Source: Campylobacter corcagiensis
GTDB taxonomy: Bacteria > Campylobacterota > Campylobacteria > Campylobacterales > Campylobacteraceae
Length of the DNA: 64,000 bases
Direction: 5' to 3'
Assembly (NCBI RefSeq): GCF_013201645.1
Contig: NZ_CP053842.1
Span: 62,001-126,000 of the forward strand
A program made the position numbers and the translations under genes. Positions 19,238-27,695 of the stretch are shown in pieces. Every line of letters starts with the position of its first letter. Position 1 is the stretch's first letter. The notes under the pieces are model-generated. The model did no database searches. It saw nothing but the letters and a program-made list of their open reading frames with translations, and was not told where the DNA came from.

Positions 19238-19746
19238 TATTAGAAGTTTTAACATATCCAGATAAAAGGCTTTATGAAAAGTCATTAGAAGTTACTGAAT
19301 TTGATGAAAAGCTTCATAAATTTTTAGACGATATGTATGAAACTATGATAGCTAAAAAAGGCATCGGACTTGCTGCTATTCAAGTTGGTGTTCCAAAAAG
19401 AGTGCTGCTTGTAAATTTGGCTAATGAAGATGGCATTCAAGATAAAGCTGACCTTCTTGAGATAATAAATCCTGAAATTTTAAGTAGTGATGGCGAAATT
19501 TGCTATGAAGAGGGGTGTTTATCTGTGCCTGAATTTTTTGAAGAAGTAACTCGCCCTGAGTTTATAAAGCTTAAATTTCAAGATCGCTTTGGCAAAGTTT
19601 GCCAGCTAGACGCTAATGGCTTAAAAGCAGTTTGTATCCAGCACGAAATAGATCATCTAAATGGACATCTATTTATAGAAAAGATAAGCTTTAAAAACAA
19701 AAAAAGATTTAGCAAAGAGTATAAAGAAAAACTTAAAAAGCAATGA
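19234..19746 (+). CDS. def: Peptide deformylase
   Basis: Metalloenzyme removing the N-formyl group from new proteins; 170 aa. All three family motifs are present: [10 protein letters not shown] (motif 1), EEGCLSVP (motif 2, metal Cys) and QHEIDHLNG (motif 3, two metal His and catalytic Glu). It overlaps clpP and the next gene by 4 bases each, consistent with translational coupling and its role at the ribosome with trigger factor. Confidence 0.97.
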   Translation: MILEVLTYPDKRLYEKSLEVTEFDEKLHKFLDDMYETMIAKKGIGLAAIQVGVPKRVLLVNLANEDGIQDKADLLEIINPEILSSDGEICYEEGCLSVPEFFEEVTRPEFIKLKFQDRFGKVCQLDANGLKAVCIQHEIDHLNGHLFIEKISFKNKKRFSKEYKEKLKKQ

Positions 19747-21260
19747 AATCTCTAAAATGTGCAAGTTTTGATGGGAACTTACAAGTTGTAAATATAGAGT
19801 CCAAATTTCTAAATGCCTTGCCAAGCTTTAATATAATAGGTTTGGCAAATACCACAATAAAAGAGAGTGAAAACCGTGTTAAATCAGCACTTTTAACTCT
19901 AAATTTTAAATTTCCACCTCAAAAAATCATCATAAATTTAAGCCCTTCAGATATTCCAAAGCGCGGTAGCCACTTTGATTTAGCTATAGCTATACTTATT
20001 GCTTTGCAAAAAGAGAGTTTTGATGAGAGTTTTTTTGTATTTGGTGAGCTTGGACTTGATGGAAGCGTAAAAAGCACAAATTCTTTATTCTCAGTTTTGC
20101 TATTTTTAAGTAAACAAGTAATAAGTGCCAAAGTTATCGTTCCAAAAAGCATCGCTTTAAGGGCTGCTACTATTCCAAATTTTAGAGTTTTTGCAGTTGA
20201 AAATTTAGAAGATGGAATTAAATTTTTTATGGATGAAGAGTTTGCTAAGAGTTGTGAAGTAGTTGGCACTCATCCGCTATTTGCTAATACTCTTGAAATT
20301 TTAGGTAAAAATTATGTGCCTAACTTAGAATTTGAGCTTGATTTTAGTGATATAAAAGGACAAGCTAGAGCAAAAAGAGCAAGTTTAATCGCCGCAGCTG
20401 GATTTCATAATGTCTTATATGAAGGAAGCCCGGGTTGTGGTAAATCAATGTGTGCAAAACGCTTACGATACATTTTGCCACCACAAAGTATAGATGAGGT
20501 TATGCTTAGCGCAGCTTACGAAAGTCTTGATAATAAAGACGCTGATTTTTCAGCTCTTAGGCCATTTAGAAGCCCTCATCACACCTCTACAAGAGGGTCT
20601 ATCTTTGGTGGTGGGTCAAATTTAGCTAGAGTTGGTGAGGTAGCTTTGGCAAATGGGGGTGAGCTATTTTTTGATGAGCTTCCACACTTTGGTAAGCAAA
20701 TTTTAGAAAGTCTTAGAGAGCCATTAGAAGATAATAGAATTCTAATATCTCGCGTAAATTCAAAAACCAAATACCAAACTAAATTTCTTTTTGCAGCGGC
20801 AATGAATCCTTGTCCGTGCGGAAATCTTTTTAGCAAAACTCAAAGTTGTGTGTGCTCTGAAATGGAAATCAAACGCTACAAATCAACTATTTCAGCGCCT
20901 TTGCTTGATCGCATTGATCTATATGTGGCAATGGATGAAGTTAGCAAAGATGATAAAAGTAGCGTAACTAGCCAAGAGATGTATGAAAAAGTTTTGTATG
21001 CTTTTAAAGCTCAAAAAACAAGAGCACAAACTGAGCTAAACGCAAAACTTAGCGATCAAGATGTGGGTAAAATTTGCTTGCTTGATAGCGATGCTAAAAG
21101 CGTTCTTGATATGGCTATATCAAAGTTTAGTTTGTCTCAAAGAGGGATTAATAAAAGCTTAAAAGTTGCTAGAACTATTGCTGATTTGGCTGGAAAAGAA
21201 GTCATAGGAAAAAGTGAAATTTTAGAAAGCCTTAGTTTTAGGGTTAGGAGTTTAGGATGA
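19743..21260 (+). CDS. comM: ComM/YifB-family Mg-chelatase-like AAA+ ATPase
   Basis: A 505-aa protein with an N-terminal Lon-S5-like domain (FNIIGLANTTIKESENRV, PSDIPKRGSHFDLAIA), a Walker A motif EGSPGCGKSM (about residue 228), Walker B GELFFDELPHF, the cysteine set MNPCPCGN and a C-terminal Mg-chelatase-like domain. ComM is a hexameric helicase aiding branch migration during natural transformation; whether that holds here is inference. It overlaps nnr by 4 bases. Confidence 0.9.
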   Translation: MKSLKCASFDGNLQVVNIESKFLNALPSFNIIGLANTTIKESENRVKSALLTLNFKFPPQKIIINLSPSDIPKRGSHFDLAIAILIALQKESFDESFFVFGELGLDGSVKSTNSLFSVLLFLSKQVISAKVIVPKSIALRAATIPNFRVFAVENLEDGIKFFMDEEFAKSCEVVGTHPLFANTLEILGKNYVPNLEFELDFSDIKGQARAKRASLIAAAGFHNVLYEGSPGCGKSMCAKRLRYILPPQSIDEVMLSAAYESLDNKDADFSALRPFRSPHHTSTRGSIFGGGSNLARVGEVALANGGELFFDELPHFGKQILESLREPLEDNRILISRVNSKTKYQTKFLFAAAMNPCPCGNLFSKTQSCVCSEMEIKRYKSTISAPLLDRIDLYVAMDEVSKDDKSSVTSQEMYEKVLYAFKAQKTRAQTELNAKLSDQDVGKICLLDSDAKSVLDMAISKFSLSQRGINKSLKVARTIADLAGKEVIGKSEILESLSFRVRSLG

Positions 21261-22642
21261 AAAATCTATACCTAAGCAGTGCTAAATTTGACGAAAATTT
21301 AACTCAATATTATGGTCTAAATGAGGCTATTTTAATGGAAAATGCCGCAAATGCTATAGAGAATTTAGTTAGAAAAAAGTTAACTAAAGGCTCAAGATTG
21401 TTAGTTATAAGTGGTGGTGGAAATAATGGAGCTGATGGGCTTTGCGTGGCTAGAAAATTAGCAGGAGATTACGAAGTTAGTGTTATGTTAGTTAGTGATA
21501 AACTAAACGACATGGCAAAATTTCAGCTTAACATTTTAAAAAAATTGGGTGTAGATTTTATTTTTTCTTATAAAGAAGAGTTTAAATTTGATTGCTTTAT
21601 AGATGCCATTTTTGGTAGTGGTTTTCATGGAGAACTATCAAACGAGATTGTAGAAATTTTAGATACTTTAAATTCTCAAAAAGGGCTTAAAATCGCTGTT
21701 GACATTCCAACGGGAATTGATAAATTTGGTGGCGTTAAAAGTGTAGCTTTTGTGGCTGATTATACTGTTACAATGGGGGCTTTAAAGCTTGGTTTATTTG
21801 GAGATTTGGCTAAAGATTTTGTTGGAAAGATAAAAGTAGCAAATTTAGGTGTTAGTAAAACTAAATTCCAAAGTGAAAAATCACCTTTTTATTTGCTAGA
21901 AAAAAGCGATTTAACTCTTCCAAACCGAACCAAACAAAACACTAACAAAGGCGATTTTGGTCATCTTTATATAGCAAGTGGAGAGATGAGTGGAGCAAGC
22001 ATTATGGCTGGATTGGCAGCAAATGCTTTTGGTACTGGGCTTGTTAGTTTAGTTAGTAGTGAATATATATTAAATTTGCCACCATTTTTAATGCAAAAAA
22101 GCTCATTTAAAGATGCTAAATGCGTAGTTATAGGACCAGGACTAGGGGATGCTAAATTCGATCTAAAAGAACTAACTAACAAAAAAGTTGTTATTGATGC
22201 AGATCTATGCTACAGAAGTGAAATTTTAGAAATTTTAGATGAAAATTTTGTTATAACACCACATCCAAAGGAGTTTGTTAGTTTGTTAAAATTAGCTAAC
22301 ATTGCTGATATTAGTGTTAGTGATTTGCAGTTTAATAGATTTAAATACGCTCAAATTTGGAGTGAGAAATTCAGAAGTGTTTTGGTGTTAAAAGGGGCAA
22401 ATACTATTATTGTCCAAAATGAAAAGCTTTTTGTTTCAAATTTTGGCTCGCCTGCTCTTAGCAAAGGTGGAAGTGGTGATGTTTTAGCTGGAATGATAGG
22501 AGCTCTTCTTGCTCAAAACTACAGCGTACTTAATGCTTCAATAAGCTCTGTTATCGCTCATGGTCTAGCAGCACAAAAATTTAGAGCAAATTTATATGGG
22601 TTAAATCCACTTGATATTATAGAGGAGTTAAAATGGTTATAA
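21257..22642 (+). CDS. nnr: Bifunctional NAD(P)H-hydrate epimerase/dehydratase
   Basis: Repairs hydrated NAD(P)H. It is 461 aa in two domains: an N-terminal YjeF epimerase (ILMENAANAIENLV, SGGGNNGADGL, about residues 1-210) and a C-terminal ribokinase-like dehydratase with DFGHLYIASGEMSGA, VIGPGLG and the anion-hole motif GGSGDVLAGMIGALL (about residues 405-420). The end overlaps purN by 10 bases. Confidence 0.93.
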   Translation: MKNLYLSSAKFDENLTQYYGLNEAILMENAANAIENLVRKKLTKGSRLLVISGGGNNGADGLCVARKLAGDYEVSVMLVSDKLNDMAKFQLNILKKLGVDFIFSYKEEFKFDCFIDAIFGSGFHGELSNEIVEILDTLNSQKGLKIAVDIPTGIDKFGGVKSVAFVADYTVTMGALKLGLFGDLAKDFVGKIKVANLGVSKTKFQSEKSPFYLLEKSDLTLPNRTKQNTNKGDFGHLYIASGEMSGASIMAGLAANAFGTGLVSLVSSEYILNLPPFLMQKSSFKDAKCVVIGPGLGDAKFDLKELTNKKVVIDADLCYRSEILEILDENFVITPHPKEFVSLLKLANIADISVSDLQFNRFKYAQIWSEKFRSVLVLKGANTIIVQNEKLFVSNFGSPALSKGGSGDVLAGMIGALLAQNYSVLNASISSVIAHGLAAQKFRANLYGLNPLDIIEELKWL

Positions 22643-23208
22643 AAAAAATAGCAGTTTTATTTAGTGGAAGTGGCTCAAATTTAGAAGCTATTTTAGAAAA
22701 AGTTCACGCTAAAGTTTTTAATGGTGTTTTGATTGAAGTTGCTCTTCTTATCACAAATAAAAGCGATGCTTTTGGGATACAAAGAGCTAAGAATTTTGGA
22801 CTTGATACTTTAGTGGTTAACCATAAGGATTTTAAAAGTCGCGAAGATTTTGATGCTAGACTTGTAAAAGAGATAACTAACGCTAACATAGATTTAACTG
22901 TGTTAGCTGGATTTATGAGAATTTTAACCCCTGTTTTTACAGATCAAATCCTAGCTATTAATCTACATCCAAGCATTTTGCCACTTTTTAAAGGAGCAAA
23001 TGCTATAAATGATAGCTATAACAGTGATATGGCGTTAGGTGGAGTTAGTGTTCACTATGTTAGTAGCGAGTTAGATGCTGGCAAGATCATAAAACAAAGA
23101 GCTTTTGAAAGAGAAAAAGATATGAGTTTAAAAGAGTGGGAAGCAAAAATACACTCCATAGAACACGAGATTCTTCCTGAAGTAATAGTTGAAATTTTAA
23201 CTAAGTAA
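22633..23208 (+). CDS. purN: Phosphoribosylglycinamide formyltransferase (PurN)
   Basis: Transfers formyl from 10-formyl-tetrahydrofolate to GAR in purine synthesis. It is 191 aa with the phosphate-binding start VLFSGSGSNLEAIL, the folate site LAGFMRIL, the catalytic stretch INLHPSILPLFKGANA and GGVSVHYVSSELDAG. It is the last gene of the tig-to-purN run; the 200 bases after it are AT-rich with no gene. Confidence 0.95.
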   Translation: MVIKKIAVLFSGSGSNLEAILEKVHAKVFNGVLIEVALLITNKSDAFGIQRAKNFGLDTLVVNHKDFKSREDFDARLVKEITNANIDLTVLAGFMRILTPVFTDQILAINLHPSILPLFKGANAINDSYNSDMALGGVSVHYVSSELDAGKIIKQRAFEREKDMSLKEWEAKIHSIEHEILPEVIVEILTK

Positions 23209-23408
23209 ACTAAAAATTATGAAAATAATAATATATTAAATAAAGAGTTTATTTTACAATAACGCTAATGTTAATCTCAAACTAAAATATGGTGTTTGTT
23301 TTATAAAAATTACATAAATCTTATAAAAAATAGAGTTATATTATCTTTTTTTTTGATACAATAACGCCTTAAATTTTATAATGTATTTTATATTAATAAG
23401 GAGTTATG

Positions 23409-24212
23409 ATGAAAAAGATAATTTTATCTTTATGTGTAATGGCTGGAGTTCTTTTTGGAAATTCTCTTGATGAGATTCAAAAAAGCGGTGTTATTAGGGT
23501 TGGTGTTTTAGGGGATGAACCACCATTTAGTAGTGTTGAAGATGGAAATTTTGTTGGTTTTGACATTGATTTTGCTAAACGCATTACAAAAGATATAGTG
23601 GGCGAAAACGGTAAAGTTGAACTTATAGAAGTTACTACACACAACCGTATTGAAATGCTTCAAAATAATAAAGTTGATTTATTGATAGCTGAGTTTATTA
23701 TAGACCCTGAAAGAGAAAAACTTGTTGATTTTTCTATGCCTTATTTTGCTGTAAATACAGGTGTTTTAACCAAAGTTGAAGACCACTATGCAAATATCTC
23801 TCAACTTCGTGGTAAAACTATTTTAGTTGAAACAGACACTGAAGCTGAAAAAGATCTTAGAAAAGCTGGATTTAATACATTGGGTTGTAATGATATGTTT
23901 CATTGTTATAGTGAATTAAAAGCCGGAAGAGGTGATGCTTTTGCTGGTGCAAACTTGATAGTTTTAGCTTATCCTATTATAGATAAAAAACTAGAAGTAA
24001 ATATTACAGGAATAGGAACATCAAGTTATTATGCCATTGGAGTTCAAAAAGGTAACAAAGAGTTGCTTGATGCCCTAAATCAAGAACTTATTACTTTGAG
24101 CAAAGAGGGATTTTTCAAAAAAGCGTTTGAAGATACACTAGATCCATTTTACAAAGGAACAGCTGATAAAAAGTATTTCTTACTAGATGATATTTACAGA
24201 ATTTTTGGTTAA
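23409..24212 (+). CDS. Periplasmic amino-acid-type solute-binding protein
   Basis: Type-3 (SBP_bac_3) binding protein, 267 aa. The signal peptide is KKIILSLCVMAGVLFG (cleavage near residue 17). Family motifs follow: IRVGVLGDEPPFSS, GFDIDFAKRI, LLIAEFIIDPEREKLVDFS and YYAIGVQKGNKELL. It resembles Campylobacter PEB1-type aspartate/glutamate binders, but the ligand cannot be read from sequence. ATG 23409 is preferred over 23406 because AAGGAG (23398-23403) is then 5 bases away. No permease or ATPase gene adjoins; the next genes encode Sel1 proteins. Confidence 0.85.
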   Translation: MKKIILSLCVMAGVLFGNSLDEIQKSGVIRVGVLGDEPPFSSVEDGNFVGFDIDFAKRITKDIVGENGKVELIEVTTHNRIEMLQNNKVDLLIAEFIIDPEREKLVDFSMPYFAVNTGVLTKVEDHYANISQLRGKTILVETDTEAEKDLRKAGFNTLGCNDMFHCYSELKAGRGDAFAGANLIVLAYPIIDKKLEVNITGIGTSSYYAIGVQKGNKELLDALNQELITLSKEGFFKKAFEDTLDPFYKGTADKKYFLLDDIYRIFG

Positions 24213-24233
24213 TCACCTTAGAAAGGCGAATTA

Positions 24234-24554
24234 ATGAAAAAGATTATTTTATGTTTGGGATTTTTATGTGGCTTAAGTTTTGCTGATGAATTAGCAGATT
24301 GTGAAGCTGGTAATATAAAAGCTTGTCATAATATAGGTGTTGAACACTATGAAAAGGGCGAATTTGAAAAAGCACTTGAGTTTTTTAAAAAAGGGTGTGA
24401 TGGTAGGGCTTCAAAGTCATGTTTTGCAATTTCAGAGATGTATCACAGTGGAAATGGCGTAAAAAGAAGTATGCATGAAGCAATTATCTATGTAGAAAAA
24501 GCTTGCGATGAGAGTGATGATCCTGAAAATTGCGATAAGATGGATAGATACTGA
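24234..24554 (+). CDS. Secreted cysteine-paired Sel1-repeat protein, copy 1
   Basis: A 106-aa exported protein with signal peptide (MKKIILCLGFLCGLSFA) and two Sel1-like helical repeats. Each repeat carries a Cys pair 8 residues apart (CEAGNIKAC, CDGRASKSC), with a third pair near the end (CDESDDPENC). That spacing is the hallmark of disulfide-stapled Hcp (Helicobacter cysteine-rich) proteins. It begins 21 bases after the binding-protein gene. Its leader differs from copies 2 and 3 but the mature part is nearly identical. Confidence 0.8.
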   Translation: MKKIILCLGFLCGLSFADELADCEAGNIKACHNIGVEHYEKGEFEKALEFFKKGCDGRASKSCFAISEMYHSGNGVKRSMHEAIIYVEKACDESDDPENCDKMDRY

Positions 24555-24568
24555 GCTAGGAGATTGGT

Positions 24569-24889
24569 ATGAGTAGATTTATTGTGGTTTTAGGAATACT
24601 TTTTAGCTTAAGTTTTGCTGATGAATTGGCAGATTGTGAAGCTGGTAATATAAAAGCTTGTCATAATATAGGTGTTGAATACTATGAAAAGGGCGAATTT
24701 GAAAAAGCACTTGAGTTTTTTAAAAAAGGGTGTGATGGTAGGGCTTCAAAGTCATGTTTTGCAATTTCAGAGATGTATCACAGTGGAAATGGCGTAAAAA
24801 GAAGCTTTAGTGAAGCTGTTGCTTATGTAGAAAAAGCTTGTGATGAGAGTGATGATCCTGAAAATTGCGATAAGATGGATAGATACTGA
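24569..24889 (+). CDS. Secreted cysteine-paired Sel1-repeat protein, copy 2
   Basis: 106 aa with signal peptide MSRFIVVLGILFSLSFA, then the same two Sel1 repeats and three Cys pairs as copy 1. Differences from copy 1 cluster in the leader and at SFSEAVAYVE (copy 1 SMHEAIIYVE). The AGGAGATTGGT Shine-Dalgarno context is shared with copy 3. Confidence 0.8.
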   Translation: MSRFIVVLGILFSLSFADELADCEAGNIKACHNIGVEYYEKGEFEKALEFFKKGCDGRASKSCFAISEMYHSGNGVKRSFSEAVAYVEKACDESDDPENCDKMDRY

Positions 24890-24903
24890 GCTAGGAGATT
24901 GGT

Positions 24904-25230
24904 ATGAGTAGATTTATTGTGGTTTTAGGAATACTTTTTAGCTTAAGTTTTGCTGATGAATTAGCAGATTGTGAAGCTGGTAATATAAAAGCTTGTCATA
25001 ATATAGGTGTTAAACACTATGAAAAGGGCGAATTTGAAAAAGCACTTGAGTTTTTTAAAAAAGGGTGCGATGGCAGGGCTTCAAAGTCATGTTTTGCAAT
25101 TTCAGAGATGTATCATAAAGGCGAGGGTGTTAAGCATAGCACACACGAAGCAATTATTTATGTAGAAAAAGCTTGTGATGAGAGTGATGATCCTGAAAAT
25201 TGTGATAAGATGGATAGGTATACTTTCTAG
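24904..25230 (+). CDS. Secreted cysteine-paired Sel1-repeat protein, copy 3
   Basis: 108 aa. Leader and first repeat match copy 2; the second repeat differs (MYHKGEGVKHSTHEAIIYVE), partly resembling copy 1, and the C-terminus has two additional residues (TF). The mosaic pattern suggests duplication plus gene conversion. All six paired cysteines are kept. Confidence 0.8.
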   Translation: MSRFIVVLGILFSLSFADELADCEAGNIKACHNIGVKHYEKGEFEKALEFFKKGCDGRASKSCFAISEMYHKGEGVKHSTHEAIIYVEKACDESDDPENCDKMDRYTF

Positions 25231-25258
25231 TTTTTGATATAAAACATTTACTTTAATA

Positions 25259-25306
25259 AGAGCTTCTAGGATATTTTTTATTTTATTAAGTAGTTTTTGA
25301 AGCTCT
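25259..25306 (+). repeat. Long-loop inverted repeat after the Sel1 array
   Basis: AGAGCTTC (25259-25266) and GAAGCTCT (25299-25306) form an 8-bp stem with an AT-rich 32-base loop. It may serve as a weak terminator; nothing else stands out in 25231-25419. Confidence 0.35.
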
Positions 25307-25419
25307 AAATTTAGTATTAGAGATTTAATTTATATTTTTATTGGTTAATGCAGCATCTTACTTTTACATTTATACAAACTTGATAAAATTCTTACTAAAT
25401 TTTAAAATTAAGGATAAAA

Positions 25420-26172
25420 ATGGAAATGCTAAATTTCGCTTGGATATATTCTCCGGAGGCATGGATATCTCTTGCTACACTTATCGGTCTTGAGATAGTT
25501 TTGGGTATTGATAATATTATATTTATTGCTATACTTTGTGATCGTTTGCCAGTAGGGCAAAGAGATAAAGCTAGGATAATCGGTCTTGGTTTGGCGATGA
25601 TTACTAGGATTTTACTGCTTTTAAGCTTGTTTTGGATTATGAAGCTAACTTCGCCACTATTTAGTGTTGGCGGTATGGAAATCTCAGGGCGAGATCTTAT
25701 ACTAATACTTGGTGGACTTTTCTTACTTGTAAAATCCACTACAGAGATCAGTCATAGCGTGACTGGGGCTGATGATACTCATGATGAAAAAAATAGTAAA
25801 ACATTTGCAAATTTCGGTGCAGTTTTGGTTCAAATAGCGATTTTAGACATTGTTTTTTCACTTGATAGCGTTATTACAGCAGTTGGAATGGCTGATCATG
25901 TTATGGTTATGATTATTGCAGTTATAGTTGCGGTTGGTTTTATGATGGTAGCAAGTGGGTCAATAAGCCGCTTTGTAAATAATAATCCTACGATTAAAAT
26001 TCTAGCACTGTCATTTTTGATAGTTGTAGGAGTTGCTTTAATAGCAGATGGTTTGGATTTCCACATACCAAAAGGATATATCTATTTCTCAATGGCATTT
26101 TCTTTAGGTGTTGAGATGATAAATATCACAATAAGAAATAAAAAGAAAAAAGCTTTAGAAAATAAAGAATAA
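25420..26172 (+). CDS. TerC-family integral membrane protein
   Basis: A 250-aa protein with about seven TM segments. The paired acidic motifs of the TerC family, LIGLEIVLGIDNIIFIA (about residues 26-42) and ILDIVFSLDSVITAVGMA (about residues 140-157), are complete. Members are linked to metal-ion (often manganese) export or metalation of secreted proteins; here the role is inferred. It has its own spacer and terminator, so it is probably monocistronic. Confidence 0.88.
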   Translation: MEMLNFAWIYSPEAWISLATLIGLEIVLGIDNIIFIAILCDRLPVGQRDKARIIGLGLAMITRILLLLSLFWIMKLTSPLFSVGGMEISGRDLILILGGLFLLVKSTTEISHSVTGADDTHDEKNSKTFANFGAVLVQIAILDIVFSLDSVITAVGMADHVMVMIIAVIVAVGFMMVASGSISRFVNNNPTIKILALSFLIVVGVALIADGLDFHIPKGYIYFSMAFSLGVEMINITIRNKKKKALENKE

Positions 26173-26199
26173 ATTTAGCCTAGTTGACTAGGCTAAATT
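26172..26199. terminator. Terminator after the TerC gene
   Basis: AATTTAGCCTAG (26172-26183) and CTAGGCTAAATT (26188-26199), perfect 12-bp arms with a TTGA loop. The left arm starts on the last base of the TerC stop. It can also serve the convergent SMR pair. Confidence 0.85.
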
Positions 26200-26257
26200 C
26201 TTACAATGTAAATTTAGCTGTTTTAACAAGCGTTTAAAATATAAAATTTTTATAAAT

Positions 26258-26572
26258 TTAACCTATAAATTTAAGCCCAACAGCTGAAGATATTATTATA
26301 AATGCAAAGAGTATTTTAAGTCTGCCTAAACTCTCACCAAACAGAGCAATACCAACTATCATGCCTCCAACAGTGCCTATCCCTGTCCAGATAGCATACG
26401 CTGTACCCATAGAAATTTCACGCATTGATAGTCGTAAGAAAAAAAGACTTACGGCAAAATTTAACCCCATAAAAACTATCCATCTTTTACGCTTTGTTAT
26501 TGTGTATTTTTTGGTGCCATAAATTCCAACAGCTTCTAAAATACCAGCTATTATTAGATATATCCAGCTCAT
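26258..26572 (-). CDS. Small multidrug resistance (SMR) protein, subunit 2 of a pair
   Basis: A 104-aa, four-TM SMR protein with the conserved membrane Glu in LIIAGILEAVGIYG (about residue 13) and the AYAIWTGIGTVGG loop in TM3. Its start overlaps the stop of the partner gene by 4 bases. Paired SMR genes usually form heterodimers with opposite topology. The substrate could be guanidinium or quaternary amines; the motifs do not decide. Confidence 0.85.
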   Translation of the reverse strand: MSWIYLIIAGILEAVGIYGTKKYTITKRKRWIVFMGLNFAVSLFFLRLSMREISMGTAYAIWTGIGTVGGMIVGIALFGESLGRLKILFAFIIISSAVGLKFIG

Positions 26573-26892
26573 TTTTTGCTTTCCTTTTGGGTGGCATATA
26601 CCATTCCTATAACTCCACTAAAAAGCGTTGTGATAAGAAAAATCTTTAGCCAATCAAAAGGCTCGCCATAAAATAGCATCTCAATTAATACAACCCCAGC
26701 TGCTCCAACTCCAACAAATACTGTATAAACAGTACTTACTTCACCAAGTTCTGATGCTTTAAGCAAGGATGGAAAGCTTATAGATACTCCGATTAAAAAA
26801 ACCAAATATCCACTCATATCTGATGCATGTTTAAGAGCTGTAACCCAGATGAGTTCTCCAAAAACAGCTAGAAAAATGTAAAACCAAACCAA
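26569..26892 (-). CDS. Small multidrug resistance (SMR) protein, subunit 1 of a pair
   Basis: A 107-aa, four-TM SMR protein; the TM1 Glu is in FLAVFGELIWVTALKHA (about residue 13) and TM3 carries VYTVFVGVGAAG in place of the usual AYA.W motif. That divergence is typical of the partner chain in two-gene SMR pumps. It is the first gene of the pair and has its own upstream region with direct repeats. Confidence 0.85.
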   Translation of the reverse strand: MVWFYIFLAVFGELIWVTALKHASDMSGYLVFLIGVSISFPSLLKASELGEVSTVYTVFVGVGAAGVVLIEMLFYGEPFDWLKIFLITTLFSGVIGMVYATQKESKK

Positions 26893-26921
26893 TATTGTTC
26901 CTTATATAACAAAATATTAAC

Positions 26922-26959
26922 GCTATAGTCTTATGTTAATCTAAAGCTATAGTGTTAAT
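26922..26959. promoter_or_regulatory. Direct repeats upstream of the SMR pair, candidate operator
   Basis: GCTATAG occurs at 26922-26928 and 26946-26952, each followed by GTTAAT (26935-26940, 26954-26959). They lie 30-67 bases upstream of the first SMR start on the minus strand. The arrangement suggests a regulator site, but no known site is recognised and no riboswitch fold is evident. Confidence 0.35.
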
Positions 26960-27077
26960 ACTAAATAAGAAATTTTATGTATAAAAATATAATAAAACTC
27001 TTTTAAATTTCATAAATACTTGAAGTATCTAGGTAAACCATATTCTAAAGTGTTAAGTGGGTATGTAGCAAAGGGGA

Positions 27078-27162
27078 TGGTGCGGACGAGAGGACTTGAA
27101 CCTCCACGCCGTGAAGCACTAGATCCTAAGTCTAGCGTGTCTGCCAATTTCACCACGTCCGC
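27078..27162 (-). tRNA. tRNA-Leu (anticodon UAG)
   Basis: An 85-base class II tRNA with acceptor GCGGACG, a long variable arm and anticodon loop CTTAGGA (UAG, reading CUA-type codons). T arm GGTTCAAGTCC. The CCA is encoded (27078-27080). Confidence 0.95.
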
Positions 27163-27196
27163 AAAATCTAGCTTAAAGGTGCTAGTGACCTTAAAA

Positions 27197-27273
<77 letters not shown>

Positions 27274-27294
27274 TCAAAAATATACTTAAGTCAA

Positions 27295-27371
27295 TGGTAC
27301 GCCCGAAAGGAGTCGAACCTTCAACCTACAGATCCGAAGTCTGTTGCTCTATCCAATTGAGCTACGAACGC
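27295..27371 (-). tRNA. tRNA-Arg (anticodon UCG)
   Basis: 77 bases; acceptor GCGTTCG, anticodon loop CTTCGGA (UCG, reading CGA), T arm GGTTCGACTCC and encoded CCA. It is similar to the neighbouring tRNA-Arg(UCU). Confidence 0.95.
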
Positions 27372-27380
27372 ACGGTCTAA

Positions 27381-27458
27381 TGGGGTGAGTGATGGGAATC
27401 GAACCCACGACCCTCAGGACCACAATCTGATGCTCTAACCGACTGAGCTACACTCACC
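27381..27458 (-). tRNA. tRNA-His (anticodon GUG)
   Basis: 78 bases including the extra 5' G (G-1) that pairs with C73, the hallmark of tRNA-His. Anticodon loop TTGTGGT (GUG); T arm GGTTCGATTCC; CCA encoded. Confidence 0.95.
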
Positions 27459-27463
27459 ATTAA

Positions 27464-27540
27464 TGGTCGGGGCGAAAGGATTCGAACCTTCGGCCCCTTG
27501 GTCCCAAACCAAGTGCGCTACCAGACTGCGCTACGCCCCG
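27464..27540 (-). tRNA. tRNA-Pro (anticodon UGG)
   Basis: 77 bases; acceptor CGGGGCG, anticodon stem CTTGG/CCAAG with loop TTTGGGA (UGG), T arm GGTTCGAATCC, CCA encoded. First gene of the five-tRNA minus-strand cluster. Confidence 0.95.
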
Positions 27541-27661
27541 TCTCCTGGATACTTTTCTAAAAGTGAAATCGAATTATACAAGATTTTTAAACCTTTGTCA
27601 AGTAAATTTCTGATTTTAAGTTAAAATTTAGCAAATTAGTATTGAATTTATATTTGACAAA

Positions 27662-27688
27662 TTTTGAGCGTTTTAAAAACGCTCAAAA
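27662..27688. terminator. Terminator between tRNA cluster and lipoprotein gene
   Basis: TTTTGAGCGTTTT (27662-27674) and AAAACGCTCAAAA (27676-27688), perfect 13-base arms around one base, just after the stop of the minus-strand lipoprotein gene. Confidence 0.8.
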
Positions 27689-27695
27689 TATCTAT

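Larger units (their letters stand above)
24234..25230 (+). repeat. Tandem triplication of a Sel1-protein gene, 335-bp period
   Basis: The three ATGs lie at 24234, 24569 and 24904, exactly 335 bases apart. The mature coding parts are nearly identical at DNA level. Between copies 2 and 3 even the leader and the 14-base spacer (GAGCTAGGAGATTGGT context) are repeated. This is a recent head-to-tail duplication. Confidence 0.9.

Noticed and set aside
26893-27000. Guanidine riboswitch upstream of the SMR pair
   Set aside because: SMR pairs can be so controlled, but I found no paired hairpins with the expected loops, only direct repeats.
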